NCBI GenBank assembly: GCA_003248965.1
Contig: QFQU01000008.1
Span: forward strand, 108,549 to 172,548
Source of the DNA: Brevundimonas sp.
GTDB lineage: Bacteria; Pseudomonadota; Alphaproteobacteria; Caulobacterales; Caulobacteraceae
Length of the DNA: 64,000 bases
Reading direction: 5' to 3'
In this document: piece after piece, positions 53,203-60,832 of the stretch
Position numbering within the stretch: the stretch's first letter is position 1
How the letters are laid out: each line of letters begins with the position of its first letter
Made by a program: the position numbers and the translations under genes
Notes under the pieces: model-generated
The model's input: only the letters and a program-made list of their open reading frames with translations
What the model was told of the DNA's origin: nothing
Databases searched by the model: none

Positions 53203-54443
53203 CAGAACAGGCTCAACTGTTCGACCTTGGCGCGCGGGGTCAGCCGCGCCCGCAGATCGGCGGCGTCCGTCAGCCCGCCCGGCGTCCAGTCCAGCGCCGT
53301 GATCCAGGGCCGCACCGCCTCGATCGACCGCGTCAGACGTCCCACGTCCTGCAGCCTCAGCGTCCGATATCGCCTGACCGACAGGATGCGGTCCACCGCC
53401 TTAACGCCCAGGCCCGGCACCCGCAGCAGGGTCTCGCGCGCAGCCTTGTTGACGTCCACCGGAAAGGCGTCTCGCCGCCGCAGCGCCCAGGCCAGCTTGG
53501 GATCGACCGCCAGATCCAGCATGCCGCCGTCGGTTCCCTCCCCGATCTCGGGCGCGCTGAACCCATAGAAGCGCATCAGCCAATCGGCCTGATACAGTCG
53601 ATGTTCGCGCATCAGCGGCGGCTTGGTCGGCGGCAACAGGCTGGAGCCGTCGGGAATGGGGCTGAAGGCGGAATAATAAACCCGGCGCAGACCGTAGCCG
53701 CCGTAAAGCGACGCGCTGCGCGCCATGATCTCGGTGTCGGGCGCGCCATCCGCCCCGACGATCAGCTGGGTCGATTGTCCGGCCGGGGCGAAGGCTGGCG
53801 GGCGCTTGCGGTCGCGCCGTTCGGGCCTGGCCTCCTGCATCTTCAATCGGACCTGGCCCATCGTTTTGCGGATCGTCCGCACGTCCTTCTCGGGCGCCAG
53901 CCGCCCCAGAGCCTCGTCACGGGGCAGTTCTATATTGGCTGACAGCCGGTCGGCGTACAGCCCCGCCAGTTCCACCAGGCGCGCGTCGGCCTCCGGGATC
54001 AGCTTCAGATGGATATAGCCGCGAAAGTCGTGATCCTCGCGCAACCGTCGCGCAACCTCGACCAGTTGCTCCATCGTGTAGTCGCCGTTGCGGATGACCC
54101 CCGACGACAGGAACAGGCCCTCGATATAGTTCCGCCGATAGAAGGCCAGCGTCAGATCCACCACCTCGTCGACGGTGAATCGCGCCCGTTCGACGTTCGA
54201 CGACACCCGGTTGATGCAATAGGCGCAGTCGTAGATGCAGAAGTTGGTCAGCAATATCTTCAGCAGACTGACGCACCGCCCGTCCGGCGTATAGGCGTGA
54301 CAGATGCCCATCCCCTCCGTCGACCCCACGCCGCGCCCGCCCATCGAGTCGCGTTTGGCCGTCCCGGACGAGGCGCAGGATGCGTCGTACTTCGCCGCAT
54401 CCGCCAGAACCGCCAGCTTTCGTCGAAGATCGATCTGCGCCAT
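53202..54443 (-). CDS. Putative DNA modification/repair radical SAM protein
   Basis: 413 aa. The radical SAM cluster is Cys69-x3-Cys73-x2-Cys76 in NFCIYDCAYC. An N-terminal motif KYDASCASSGTAKRD with two more cysteines (Cys23 and Cys48 in GICHAYTPDG) is conserved-looking, and the C-terminus has a helix-hairpin-helix RVPGLGVKAVDRIL (341-354) as in DNA-binding proteins. The family is annotated as a putative DNA modification/repair enzyme and is habitually paired with the DUF4130/UdgX gene, as here. Reaction and substrate are not known to me. Confidence 0.9.
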   Translation of the reverse strand: MAQIDLRRKLAVLADAAKYDASCASSGTAKRDSMGGRGVGSTEGMGICHAYTPDGRCVSLLKILLTNFCIYDCAYCINRVSSNVERARFTVDEVVDLTLAFYRRNYIEGLFLSSGVIRNGDYTMEQLVEVARRLREDHDFRGYIHLKLIPEADARLVELAGLYADRLSANIELPRDEALGRLAPEKDVRTIRKTMGQVRLKMQEARPERRDRKRPPAFAPAGQSTQLIVGADGAPDTEIMARSASLYGGYGLRRVYYSAFSPIPDGSSLLPPTKPPLMREHRLYQADWLMRFYGFSAPEIGEGTDGGMLDLAVDPKLAWALRRRDAFPVDVNKAARETLLRVPGLGVKAVDRILSVRRYRTLRLQDVGRLTRSIEAVRPWITALDWTPGGLTDAADLRARLTPRAKVEQLSLF

Positions 54444-54532
54444 ATGTTCATGATACGTTCCAACGAAAGCGAAATCCAGCGGCGCCGTGCGCAGGCCTTT
54501 TCCGGCACAAGACAGCCGTCATCGAGCGTGTT

Positions 54533-54892
54533 ATGGGCGCGGTCATGCACAGGGCTGCGCGCCGAATGATCAGAGAGTTGGGACTCGTCGGCGGCGTGCT
54601 GCTGGCGCTTGTCTTCGCCCTGCCTGCGTTCGAGAGCCACGCCTGCGCGGCTGAGCCGTCGTATGCCGCCGCCGTGTTCGACCAGGGCGGCGCCGGCGAC
54701 GATCAGAAGCAATGTCCCGATTGCGGACCGGCCTGCGCCGGGGGGTGTTGCCATGCGCCTCACGCCGCCACCGCGCCGGATGTCGCGTCCACCGTCTCGA
54801 CGCCGACCTTCTCGGTCCCCGCTGTCTGGACCCATCGCGTCGGCCGCGCCCTGGATGCGCCCGGCGGACCGGAACGCCCTCCACGCTTCTGA
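54533..54892 (+). CDS. Small exported Cys/His-rich protein before the efflux genes (CzcI-like)
   Basis: 119 aa. Signal peptide around LGLVGGVLLALVFALPAFESHA (hydrophobic core about residues 15-28), then the soft-metal-like motif CPDCGPACAGGCCHAPHAA with five or more Cys and two His, and a Pro-rich tail ending GGPERPPRF. Comparable small periplasmic proteins (CzcI-type) precede RND metal efflux genes. Starts at 54545 and 54566 are also possible. It probably binds the metal exported by the following genes; metal unknown. Confidence 0.65.
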   Translation: MGAVMHRAARRMIRELGLVGGVLLALVFALPAFESHACAAEPSYAAAVFDQGGAGDDQKQCPDCGPACAGGCCHAPHAATAPDVASTVSTPTFSVPAVWTHRVGRALDAPGGPERPPRF

Positions 54893-54929
54893 CCTCCGGC
54901 CGGAGTTCGAACCGGCCGTTCTAGAGCCT

Positions 54930-54951
54930 CGCGCGGCGGCGACGCCGCGCG
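54930..54951 (+). other. GNRA-capped hairpin between the Cys-rich gene and czcB
   Basis: CGCGCGGCG (54930-54938), loop GCGA, CGCCGCGCG (54943-54951): a perfect 9-base stem with a GNRA tetraloop. No T-run, so more likely an mRNA-stabilising or attenuating element than a terminator. Lies 44 bases before the adaptor start. Confidence 0.5.
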
Positions 54952-54995
54952 TCCCGAACTCTGGGCCCGATCTTGTACCGGGCGAGGAATTTAAG

Positions 54996-56144
54996 ATGCC
55001 GTTGCAAAGACACTGGCTGACGACCGGCGCCGCCGTCGTCGCCGCCCTGGGCGTGGGCTTCGGCGCCGCCCGCTGGATCGACCATTCCACCCCCGCAGCC
55101 AAGCCCGCCGAGAATGATCACGCCGAAGGCGAAGGGGACGGCGCGGTCGTCGCCCTGACACTGGAACAAGCCGCCCAGGCCGGCGTCGCCGTTGTCGCCC
55201 CGCAAAGAGGCGGCGGAGCGGAACTGAAGCTGCCGGGCCGCGTCAGCTTCGTCCCCGGGGCCGAAGCCGCCGTCGATGCGCCGCTGGCTGGCGCCGTCGC
55301 GCGGGTCCATGTGGGGATCGGCGACCATGTGTCAGCCGGATCGCCGCTGATCACAATGAGAAGTCCCGACGGCGCCGCCTCGCGCGCATCGGCCGATGCG
55401 GCTCAGGCCGCCGTCGACGCCGCCCGTGCCGCCGAACGCCGCGACCGGACCCTGTTCGAGCGCGGCTGGGTGTCTCAGGCCCGGCTGGACGTCACCGCCG
55501 CAGAGGCCAGGCGCGCCGAGGCCGAACTGCGCGCCGCGCGCGCCCGCGTCGGCGCCTTTGGCGCGCCGGGCCCCGACGGCCTGACCGTCGTCCGCAGCCC
55601 CATCGCCGGCGTCGTCACGCGTATCAGCGTCGCACCCGGACAGGTGCTGCACGAGGAGGCGTTGCAGGTCGCGGCCGTCGCCGACCCACGCCGCGTCGAA
55701 CTGGTGTTCGAGGCCCCGCCGTCCGCCGCCGCCTTGCTGCGACCGGGTGATCGACTTGAAAGCACGCTGGCCGGGGCCGAGGCCGTGTCCGGCGTCGTGG
55801 TCGCCGTGGCCCCGGCCAATGCGAACGGCGTGGTGGTCGTCCGCGCCCGCCCCGACACCGCGGCGCCGCCCGCCGGATCGGTCCTGTCGGCCCGTCTTTC
55901 GGCCGGCGGCGGGACCGGCGCCCTGGTCGTTCCGCTTGACGCCGTCCAGACGGTCGATGGCGTTCCCTCGGTCTTCGTCGTCGAGGAGAAGGGCTTTCGC
56001 GCCCGTCCGGTCGTCACCGGTCGCACCGCCGACGGCCGCATCGAAATCCTGTCCGGCCTGACCGGCGCCGAGCGGATCGCCGGGGCCGGCGCCTTCCTGC
56101 TCAAGGCAGAACTGGCCAAGGGCGAAGCGGAACACGGGCACTGA
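54996..56144 (+). CDS. czcB: RND efflux periplasmic adaptor (CzcB/CusB-like)
   Basis: 382 aa. An N-terminal membrane anchor (about residues 8-25) and a short acidic/His segment are followed by the lipoyl/hairpin domains (AVARVHVGIGDHVSAGSPLITMRSPDGAAS, SPIAGVVTRISVAPGQVLHEEA; key parts GDHVSAGSPL and GVVTRISVAPGQV). Links the inner-membrane RND pump to an outer-membrane factor. I chose the ATG at 54996, preceded by GAGGA. Followed after 2 bases by the pump gene. Confidence 0.92.
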   Translation: MPLQRHWLTTGAAVVAALGVGFGAARWIDHSTPAAKPAENDHAEGEGDGAVVALTLEQAAQAGVAVVAPQRGGGAELKLPGRVSFVPGAEAAVDAPLAGAVARVHVGIGDHVSAGSPLITMRSPDGAASRASADAAQAAVDAARAAERRDRTLFERGWVSQARLDVTAAEARRAEAELRAARARVGAFGAPGPDGLTVVRSPIAGVVTRISVAPGQVLHEEALQVAAVADPRRVELVFEAPPSAAALLRPGDRLESTLAGAEAVSGVVVAVAPANANGVVVVRARPDTAAPPAGSVLSARLSAGGGTGALVVPLDAVQTVDGVPSVFVVEEKGFRARPVVTGRTADGRIEILSGLTGAERIAGAGAFLLKAELAKGEAEHGH

Positions 56145-56146
56145 TC

Positions 56147-59100
56147 ATGCTGGACCGTATCATCGACGCCTCCGTGCGTTTTCGCTGGCTGGTCGTCGGA
56201 CTAGCCGTCGTCCTGGCCGTCGCCGGCGGACGCGAGCTTCTGCGCCTGCCCATCGACGCCGTGCCGGACATCACCAACCGTCAGGTGCAGATCACCACCG
56301 TCGCCCCCGCCTTGGGGCCCGAGGAGGTCGAGCGCCAAGTCACCTTCCCGCTGGAGACGGCGCTGGCGGGTCTGCCGGGACTGACCGAGACCCGCTCCCT
56401 GTCGCGCCACGGCTTCAGCCAGATCACCGCCGTCTTCGCCGACAGCACCGACATCTATTTCGCCCGCAACCTGGTCAATGAGCGGCTCCAGTCCGCGCGC
56501 GCGGACCTGCCCGGAGGTCTTTCCCCGTCCATGGGGCCTGTCGTGACCGGTCTTGGCGAGGTCTACATCTGGACGCTGGATTTAGCCGGGCCGGCCGCGC
56601 GTTCCGGCGTTCCCTATGTCACCCCCGAGGGCGAACGCCTGACCACCGACGCCGAAAAGGCCACCTATCTCCGCACCGTCCAGGACTGGATCGTCGCGCC
56701 GCAGTTGAAGACCGTTCCCGGCGTCGCCGGCGTCGATGCGCTGGGCGGCTATGTGAAGGAATACGCCGTCCATCCCGATCCCGGCCGTCTCGCCGCCTAT
56801 GGCGTCGGTCTGGTCCAGTTGGTCGAAGCGCTGGAGCACGCCAACCGCATCGCCGGCGCCGGTTATGTCGACCGCGCGGGCGAGGCCTATATCGTCCGCG
56901 CCGACGCCCGCCTGAAAAGCCTGGAAGACCTGGCCCAGACGCCGATCCTGAACCGGGGCGGCCAGGTCATTCGGGTCTCCGACGTCGCGACCGTGGAGAT
57001 CGGCCGTGCCCCCCGCCTCGGTTCGGCCAGCGCCGATGGCCGAGAAACCGTCGTCGGCACCGCCCTCATGCTTCAGGGCGAGAACTCGCGCGAGGTCGCT
57101 CGTCGCGTCGGCCAGAAGCTGGAGACCATGAGGGCCAGCCTTCCGGCCGGCGTCGTCCTGCGCCCGGAACTGGACCGAACCGATCTGGTCGAGGCGACCA
57201 TCAGGACCGTCGAACACAATCTGGCCCTGGGCGCCCTGCTCGTCATCGCCGTTCTCTTCTTCGCCCTGGGCGACGTGCGGGCGGCGGTGATCACGGCCCT
57301 GGTCATCCCGCTCAGCTTTCTGTTTGCGGCCTCGGCCATGAACCGGTTCGACATCAGCGCCAATCTGCTCAGCCTGGGCGCATTGGACTTCGGCCTGATC
57401 GTCGATGGCGCGGTGGTGGTGATCGAAAACACCCTGCGCCGCCTCGGCCTCGCCCGTGCCGAGACAGGACGCCCCCTGACACTGGCCGAACGCCTGTCGG
57501 TCGCCGCCGCCTCAGCGCGCGAGATGTCGCGCCCCGCCGCCTTCGGCCAGGCCATCATCCTTCTGGTCTATGCCCCCCTGCTGATGTTCGAGGGTGTCGA
57601 GGGCAAGATGTTCGGCCCGATGGCCGCCACCGTCATGCTGGCCCTGTTGGCGGCCTTCATCCTCAGCTTCACCTTCGTGCCCGCCATGGCCGCCCTTATC
57701 GTCAGGGAGCCGAAGGCCGAGCACGCGGACCCCCGGCTGACCCGCGCCGCAAAGGCCCGCTACGCCCCCCTGCTGCGCGCCGCCATCGCTCGCCCTCGCG
57801 CGGTCCTGATCGGCGCAGCAGTCGCCCTGCTGGCCGGCGCCGTCGCCTTCGCCACTCTGGGTCGCGAGTTCGTGCCCCGACTGGACGAGGGAGACGTCCT
57901 GGTCCAGGCCCTGCGCGTCCCGTCCACGTCTCTGGAGCAGAGCCAGGCCATGCAGTTCCGGGTCGAAAAGACCCTGAAGGCCATGCCCGAGGTCGCCCGC
58001 GTCTTCACCCGGACCGGCACGGCCGAGGTTGCTTCCGACCCCATGCCGCCCTCCATCTCCGATACCTTCGTCATGCTGAAGGATCGCAAGGACTGGCCCG
58101 ATCCACGCCTGTCCAAGGCAGACCTGGTCGGCCGCATGGAGCAGCGGCTCTCGACCCTTCTGGGCAACACCTACGAATTCACCCAGCCCATCGAGATGCG
58201 GTTCAACGAACTGATCGCCGGGGTCCGCTCCGACGTGGCGGTGATGATCTATGGCGACGATTTCGCGGCGATGGATCGCACCGCCCGCCAGGTCGCCACG
58301 ATCCTGAACGGCGTCGACGGCGCCGCCGACGAGCGCGTCGAACAGGTGTCGGGCCAGCCGACCATCACCGCCAGCGTCGACCGCACGGTCGCGGCGGCGC
58401 AAGGGGTGCACGCCTCCGACGCCGCCGATGCTCTGTCCATCGCGCTTGCGGGCCGCAGCGCGGGGCAGATCAACGAGGGCGACCGCCGCTTCGACGTGGT
58501 GGTCCGTCTGGGCGACCCGTTCCGCAACGACCCCACGATCATGGAACAGCTGCCCGTCATGCCTGAAAACGCCGAAGCCGGCGCGCCCACCGTGCCCCTG
58601 TCGTCGGTCGCCCGCTTCGACGTTTCCGAAGGGCCGAACCAGATCAGCCGCTCGAACGGCAAGCGGCGCATGATCGTCCAGGCCAATGTGCGCGGCCGCG
58701 ACCTGGGGGGCTTCGTCGCCGAGGCCCAGGCCAAGGTCGCCGATCAGGTCCAGCCCCCGCCCTCGGGCTGGATCGATTGGGGCGGTCAGTTCGAGAATCT
58801 GCAACGCGCCTCCGCCCGGCTGGGGCTGATCGTGCCCATCGTCTTCCTGACGATCGGCGGTCTGCTGGTCCTGGCGCTGCGATCATGGAAGGACGCAGCC
58901 CTGGTGTTCGCGGGCGTGCCCCTGGCCTTGGTCGGCGGCGCCCTCGCGTTGGCGGCGCGGGGCATGCCTCTGTCGATCAGCGCGGCGGTCGGCTTCATCG
59001 CCGTTTCCGGCGTGGCGACATTGAACGGACTGGTGCTGATGCAGGCGATCCGAGGGCGACTGAGCGAGGGCGCGCTCGCCTCGCAGGCGGCGCTGGAGGG

Positions 59101-59317
59101 CGCGGTCGATCGTCTGCGCCCGGTCCTGACCACCGCCCTGGTCGCGGTTCTGGGCTTCGTCCCGATGGCCTTCGCCCGCGGTCCCGGCGCCGAGGTTCAG
59201 AAGCCTTTGGCGACGGTGGTTATCGGCGGGTTGAGCACCGCGACCCTGCTGACCCTGATCGTCCTACCCGTCCTCGCCGCCCTGTGGAACCGCCAGCCCG
59301 CCCCTGGAAAGAGATGA
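56147..59317 (+). CDS. czcA: Heavy-metal RND efflux pump (CzcA/CusA family)
   Basis: 1056 aa, the full length of an HME-RND pump, with twelve membrane helices expected. The N-terminus LRLPIDAVPDITNRQVQITT is the heavy-metal RND signature, and TM4 contains LGALDFGLIVDGAVVVIEN with the acidic proton-relay residues. Energised by protons; metal (Co/Zn/Cd, Ni or Cu/Ag) is not determined. The outer-membrane partner czcC is not adjacent. Confidence 0.95.
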   Translation: MLDRIIDASVRFRWLVVGLAVVLAVAGGRELLRLPIDAVPDITNRQVQITTVAPALGPEEVERQVTFPLETALAGLPGLTETRSLSRHGFSQITAVFADSTDIYFARNLVNERLQSARADLPGGLSPSMGPVVTGLGEVYIWTLDLAGPAARSGVPYVTPEGERLTTDAEKATYLRTVQDWIVAPQLKTVPGVAGVDALGGYVKEYAVHPDPGRLAAYGVGLVQLVEALEHANRIAGAGYVDRAGEAYIVRADARLKSLEDLAQTPILNRGGQVIRVSDVATVEIGRAPRLGSASADGRETVVGTALMLQGENSREVARRVGQKLETMRASLPAGVVLRPELDRTDLVEATIRTVEHNLALGALLVIAVLFFALGDVRAAVITALVIPLSFLFAASAMNRFDISANLLSLGALDFGLIVDGAVVVIENTLRRLGLARAETGRPLTLAERLSVAAASAREMSRPAAFGQAIILLVYAPLLMFEGVEGKMFGPMAATVMLALLAAFILSFTFVPAMAALIVREPKAEHADPRLTRAAKARYAPLLRAAIARPRAVLIGAAVALLAGAVAFATLGREFVPRLDEGDVLVQALRVPSTSLEQSQAMQFRVEKTLKAMPEVARVFTRTGTAEVASDPMPPSISDTFVMLKDRKDWPDPRLSKADLVGRMEQRLSTLLGNTYEFTQPIEMRFNELIAGVRSDVAVMIYGDDFAAMDRTARQVATILNGVDGAADERVEQVSGQPTITASVDRTVAAAQGVHASDAADALSIALAGRSAGQINEGDRRFDVVVRLGDPFRNDPTIMEQLPVMPENAEAGAPTVPLSSVARFDVSEGPNQISRSNGKRRMIVQANVRGRDLGGFVAEAQAKVADQVQPPPSGWIDWGGQFENLQRASARLGLIVPIVFLTIGGLLVLALRSWKDAALVFAGVPLALVGGALALAARGMPLSISAAVGFIAVSGVATLNGLVLMQAIRGRLSEGALASQAALEGAVDRLRPVLTTALVAVLGFVPMAFARGPGAEVQKPLATVVIGGLSTATLLTLIVLPVLAALWNRQPAPGKR

Positions 59318-59323
59318 CGCGAC

Positions 59324-59365
59324 CCATGACGCGCAGAGTTCTTTTCCAGGCTCGGCGCGTCATGG
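59324..59365. terminator. Inverted repeat between convergent czcA and hydrolase genes
   Basis: CCATGACGCGC (59324-59334) and GCGCGTCATGG (59355-59365) form a perfect 11-base stem with a 20-base loop, 6 bases after the czcA stop and 20 from the hydrolase stop. No T-run. Confidence 0.45.
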
Positions 59366-59385
59366 ATATCCCGTATCGTTCTGGG

Positions 59386-60816
59386 TTAGGGGCGAGGAGC
59401 CGCATCGGGTGAGCCGCCGACCGACTGTGACGCCGGGATCGCCGCGCCCTGTATCCGCTCGGGATCATAACTCACATCGAACAGGCAGGCCGCCCCGTAT
59501 CGCGGTCTTGCGGCTTCGCACAAGGTCGATACCGAATGCGCGTCCGGCCTGACCCCTGAGTCCAGCCAGGCCATCATGGCCGCGAACACGGCGACGTACT
59601 CCGGCGGGCTTAGAGCGCTGTGTTCCGCTTCGTCGGTGAAGGTCTGGACGAGGAGATCCGAACGGCCGGCCGAGGCCACCCGATCTCGATAGACGGCCTC
59701 GTTGCTGACGAAGGCGGTGGGGTCGGCCTTGCCGTGGATGGTGATGGTCGGCGCCACGATCAAGCCCGACAGGTCGGCGTCATAGGCCAGGCGCGCCACA
59801 CCCATGGAATCGGCGGCGAACCGCTGCACGCCGGCGTTCAGGGCCGCATCGTCGTGCGATCCGGCATAGACGCGGTCAATGTTCGAGAAGGGATTCAACC
59901 CGTCCAGACGGCGCTGAACCATATCGCGGAACAGGAAGGTGCCCCAGGCCAGATGGGCGACCAGTTCGTCCTCCTGTACGCCCGTCACGGCCAGAATGTC
60001 GGCCAGGTTCCGCTTCTGCACGGCCGTGCGTCGTGCCTCAGGCAGGCCGACGCCGGTGCAGGTCTTGACCCGTTCGGCCAGATCGGCGCGCGTCATGCGC
60101 GATCCCTCCGGCAAGCCCTGCCACAGAGGATACTGCGGCTCGTCCGGGGCGGGGTGGTTGCGGCAGACATACTGATAGACGGCCCGCAGATCGGCGCGGA
60201 ACCCATAGGCCCTGGTCCCGCCCGCCAGCACGCCGCTGGTCAGAACCACCCCGTCCCAAACCACCTTGCCCTCCGCGTCGCGGGCGTAGAGTTCGGCCGC
60301 CTTGGCCGCGACGTTTCCGCCCCACGATTGACCGTGCAGAAGGGTTCGGCGCGGCCGGCCGAAGGCGTCCCAGAACAGCTGGCGCAGAGTGTCGGTGTCT
60401 TCGGCCGCCATCCGTACGCCATAACCTCCACGCCGATAGGTGGAGCCCGCCCAGGCGAAGCCCTCCTTCACCGTCATGGAGAAGCGATTCAGGTCCTCCA
60501 ACGGGTCATCGGGTCGTGGGGCGCTGGTGCGCGGGCCGCCATGGGCGTGCACCACCAGGGTCCCGTTCCACTGATCCGGCACGGCGATCCAATAATAGTC
60601 GCCGCGCACGCCGCGTCCCGACCAGCACCGCGTCTTCTGCGGCAGAAAGTCGGGGCAGGCGGCGGGTGTCGGAGACGACGAAGGCGATGCGGCCGCCGCA
60701 GCGGGCCGCGACACGACAGGCTGCGTCGCGGCGTCCTGGGCCAGGGCCGTAGCGGGCGCGAATACGCACGCCGCGCCCGATATCAACCAGGCCTTCAAAC
60801 AGTGTTGCATCGTCAT
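59386..60816 (-). CDS. Exported alpha/beta hydrolase, partner of the TonB receptor
   Basis: 476 aa. Signal peptide (residues about 1-26, ALA-QD) and an Ala/Ser/Pro linker precede an alpha/beta hydrolase with oxyanion loop VVHAHGG, nucleophile elbow LHGQSWGGNVA (Ser) and a C-terminal His in EAEHSAL. Not assignable to a named esterase family. It starts 16 bases after the TonB receptor stop, so the two are probably co-transcribed: the receptor would import a ligand and the hydrolase would process it in the periplasm. Substrate unknown. Confidence 0.83.
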   Translation of the reverse strand: MTMQHCLKAWLISGAACVFAPATALAQDAATQPVVSRPAAAAASPSSSPTPAACPDFLPQKTRCWSGRGVRGDYYWIAVPDQWNGTLVVHAHGGPRTSAPRPDDPLEDLNRFSMTVKEGFAWAGSTYRRGGYGVRMAAEDTDTLRQLFWDAFGRPRRTLLHGQSWGGNVAAKAAELYARDAEGKVVWDGVVLTSGVLAGGTRAYGFRADLRAVYQYVCRNHPAPDEPQYPLWQGLPEGSRMTRADLAERVKTCTGVGLPEARRTAVQKRNLADILAVTGVQEDELVAHLAWGTFLFRDMVQRRLDGLNPFSNIDRVYAGSHDDAALNAGVQRFAADSMGVARLAYDADLSGLIVAPTITIHGKADPTAFVSNEAVYRDRVASAGRSDLLVQTFTDEAEHSALSPPEYVAVFAAMMAWLDSGVRPDAHSVSTLCEAARPRYGAACLFDVSYDPERIQGAAIPASQSVGGSPDAAPRP

Positions 60817-60832
60817 CGCCGTCTCCTCCCCG

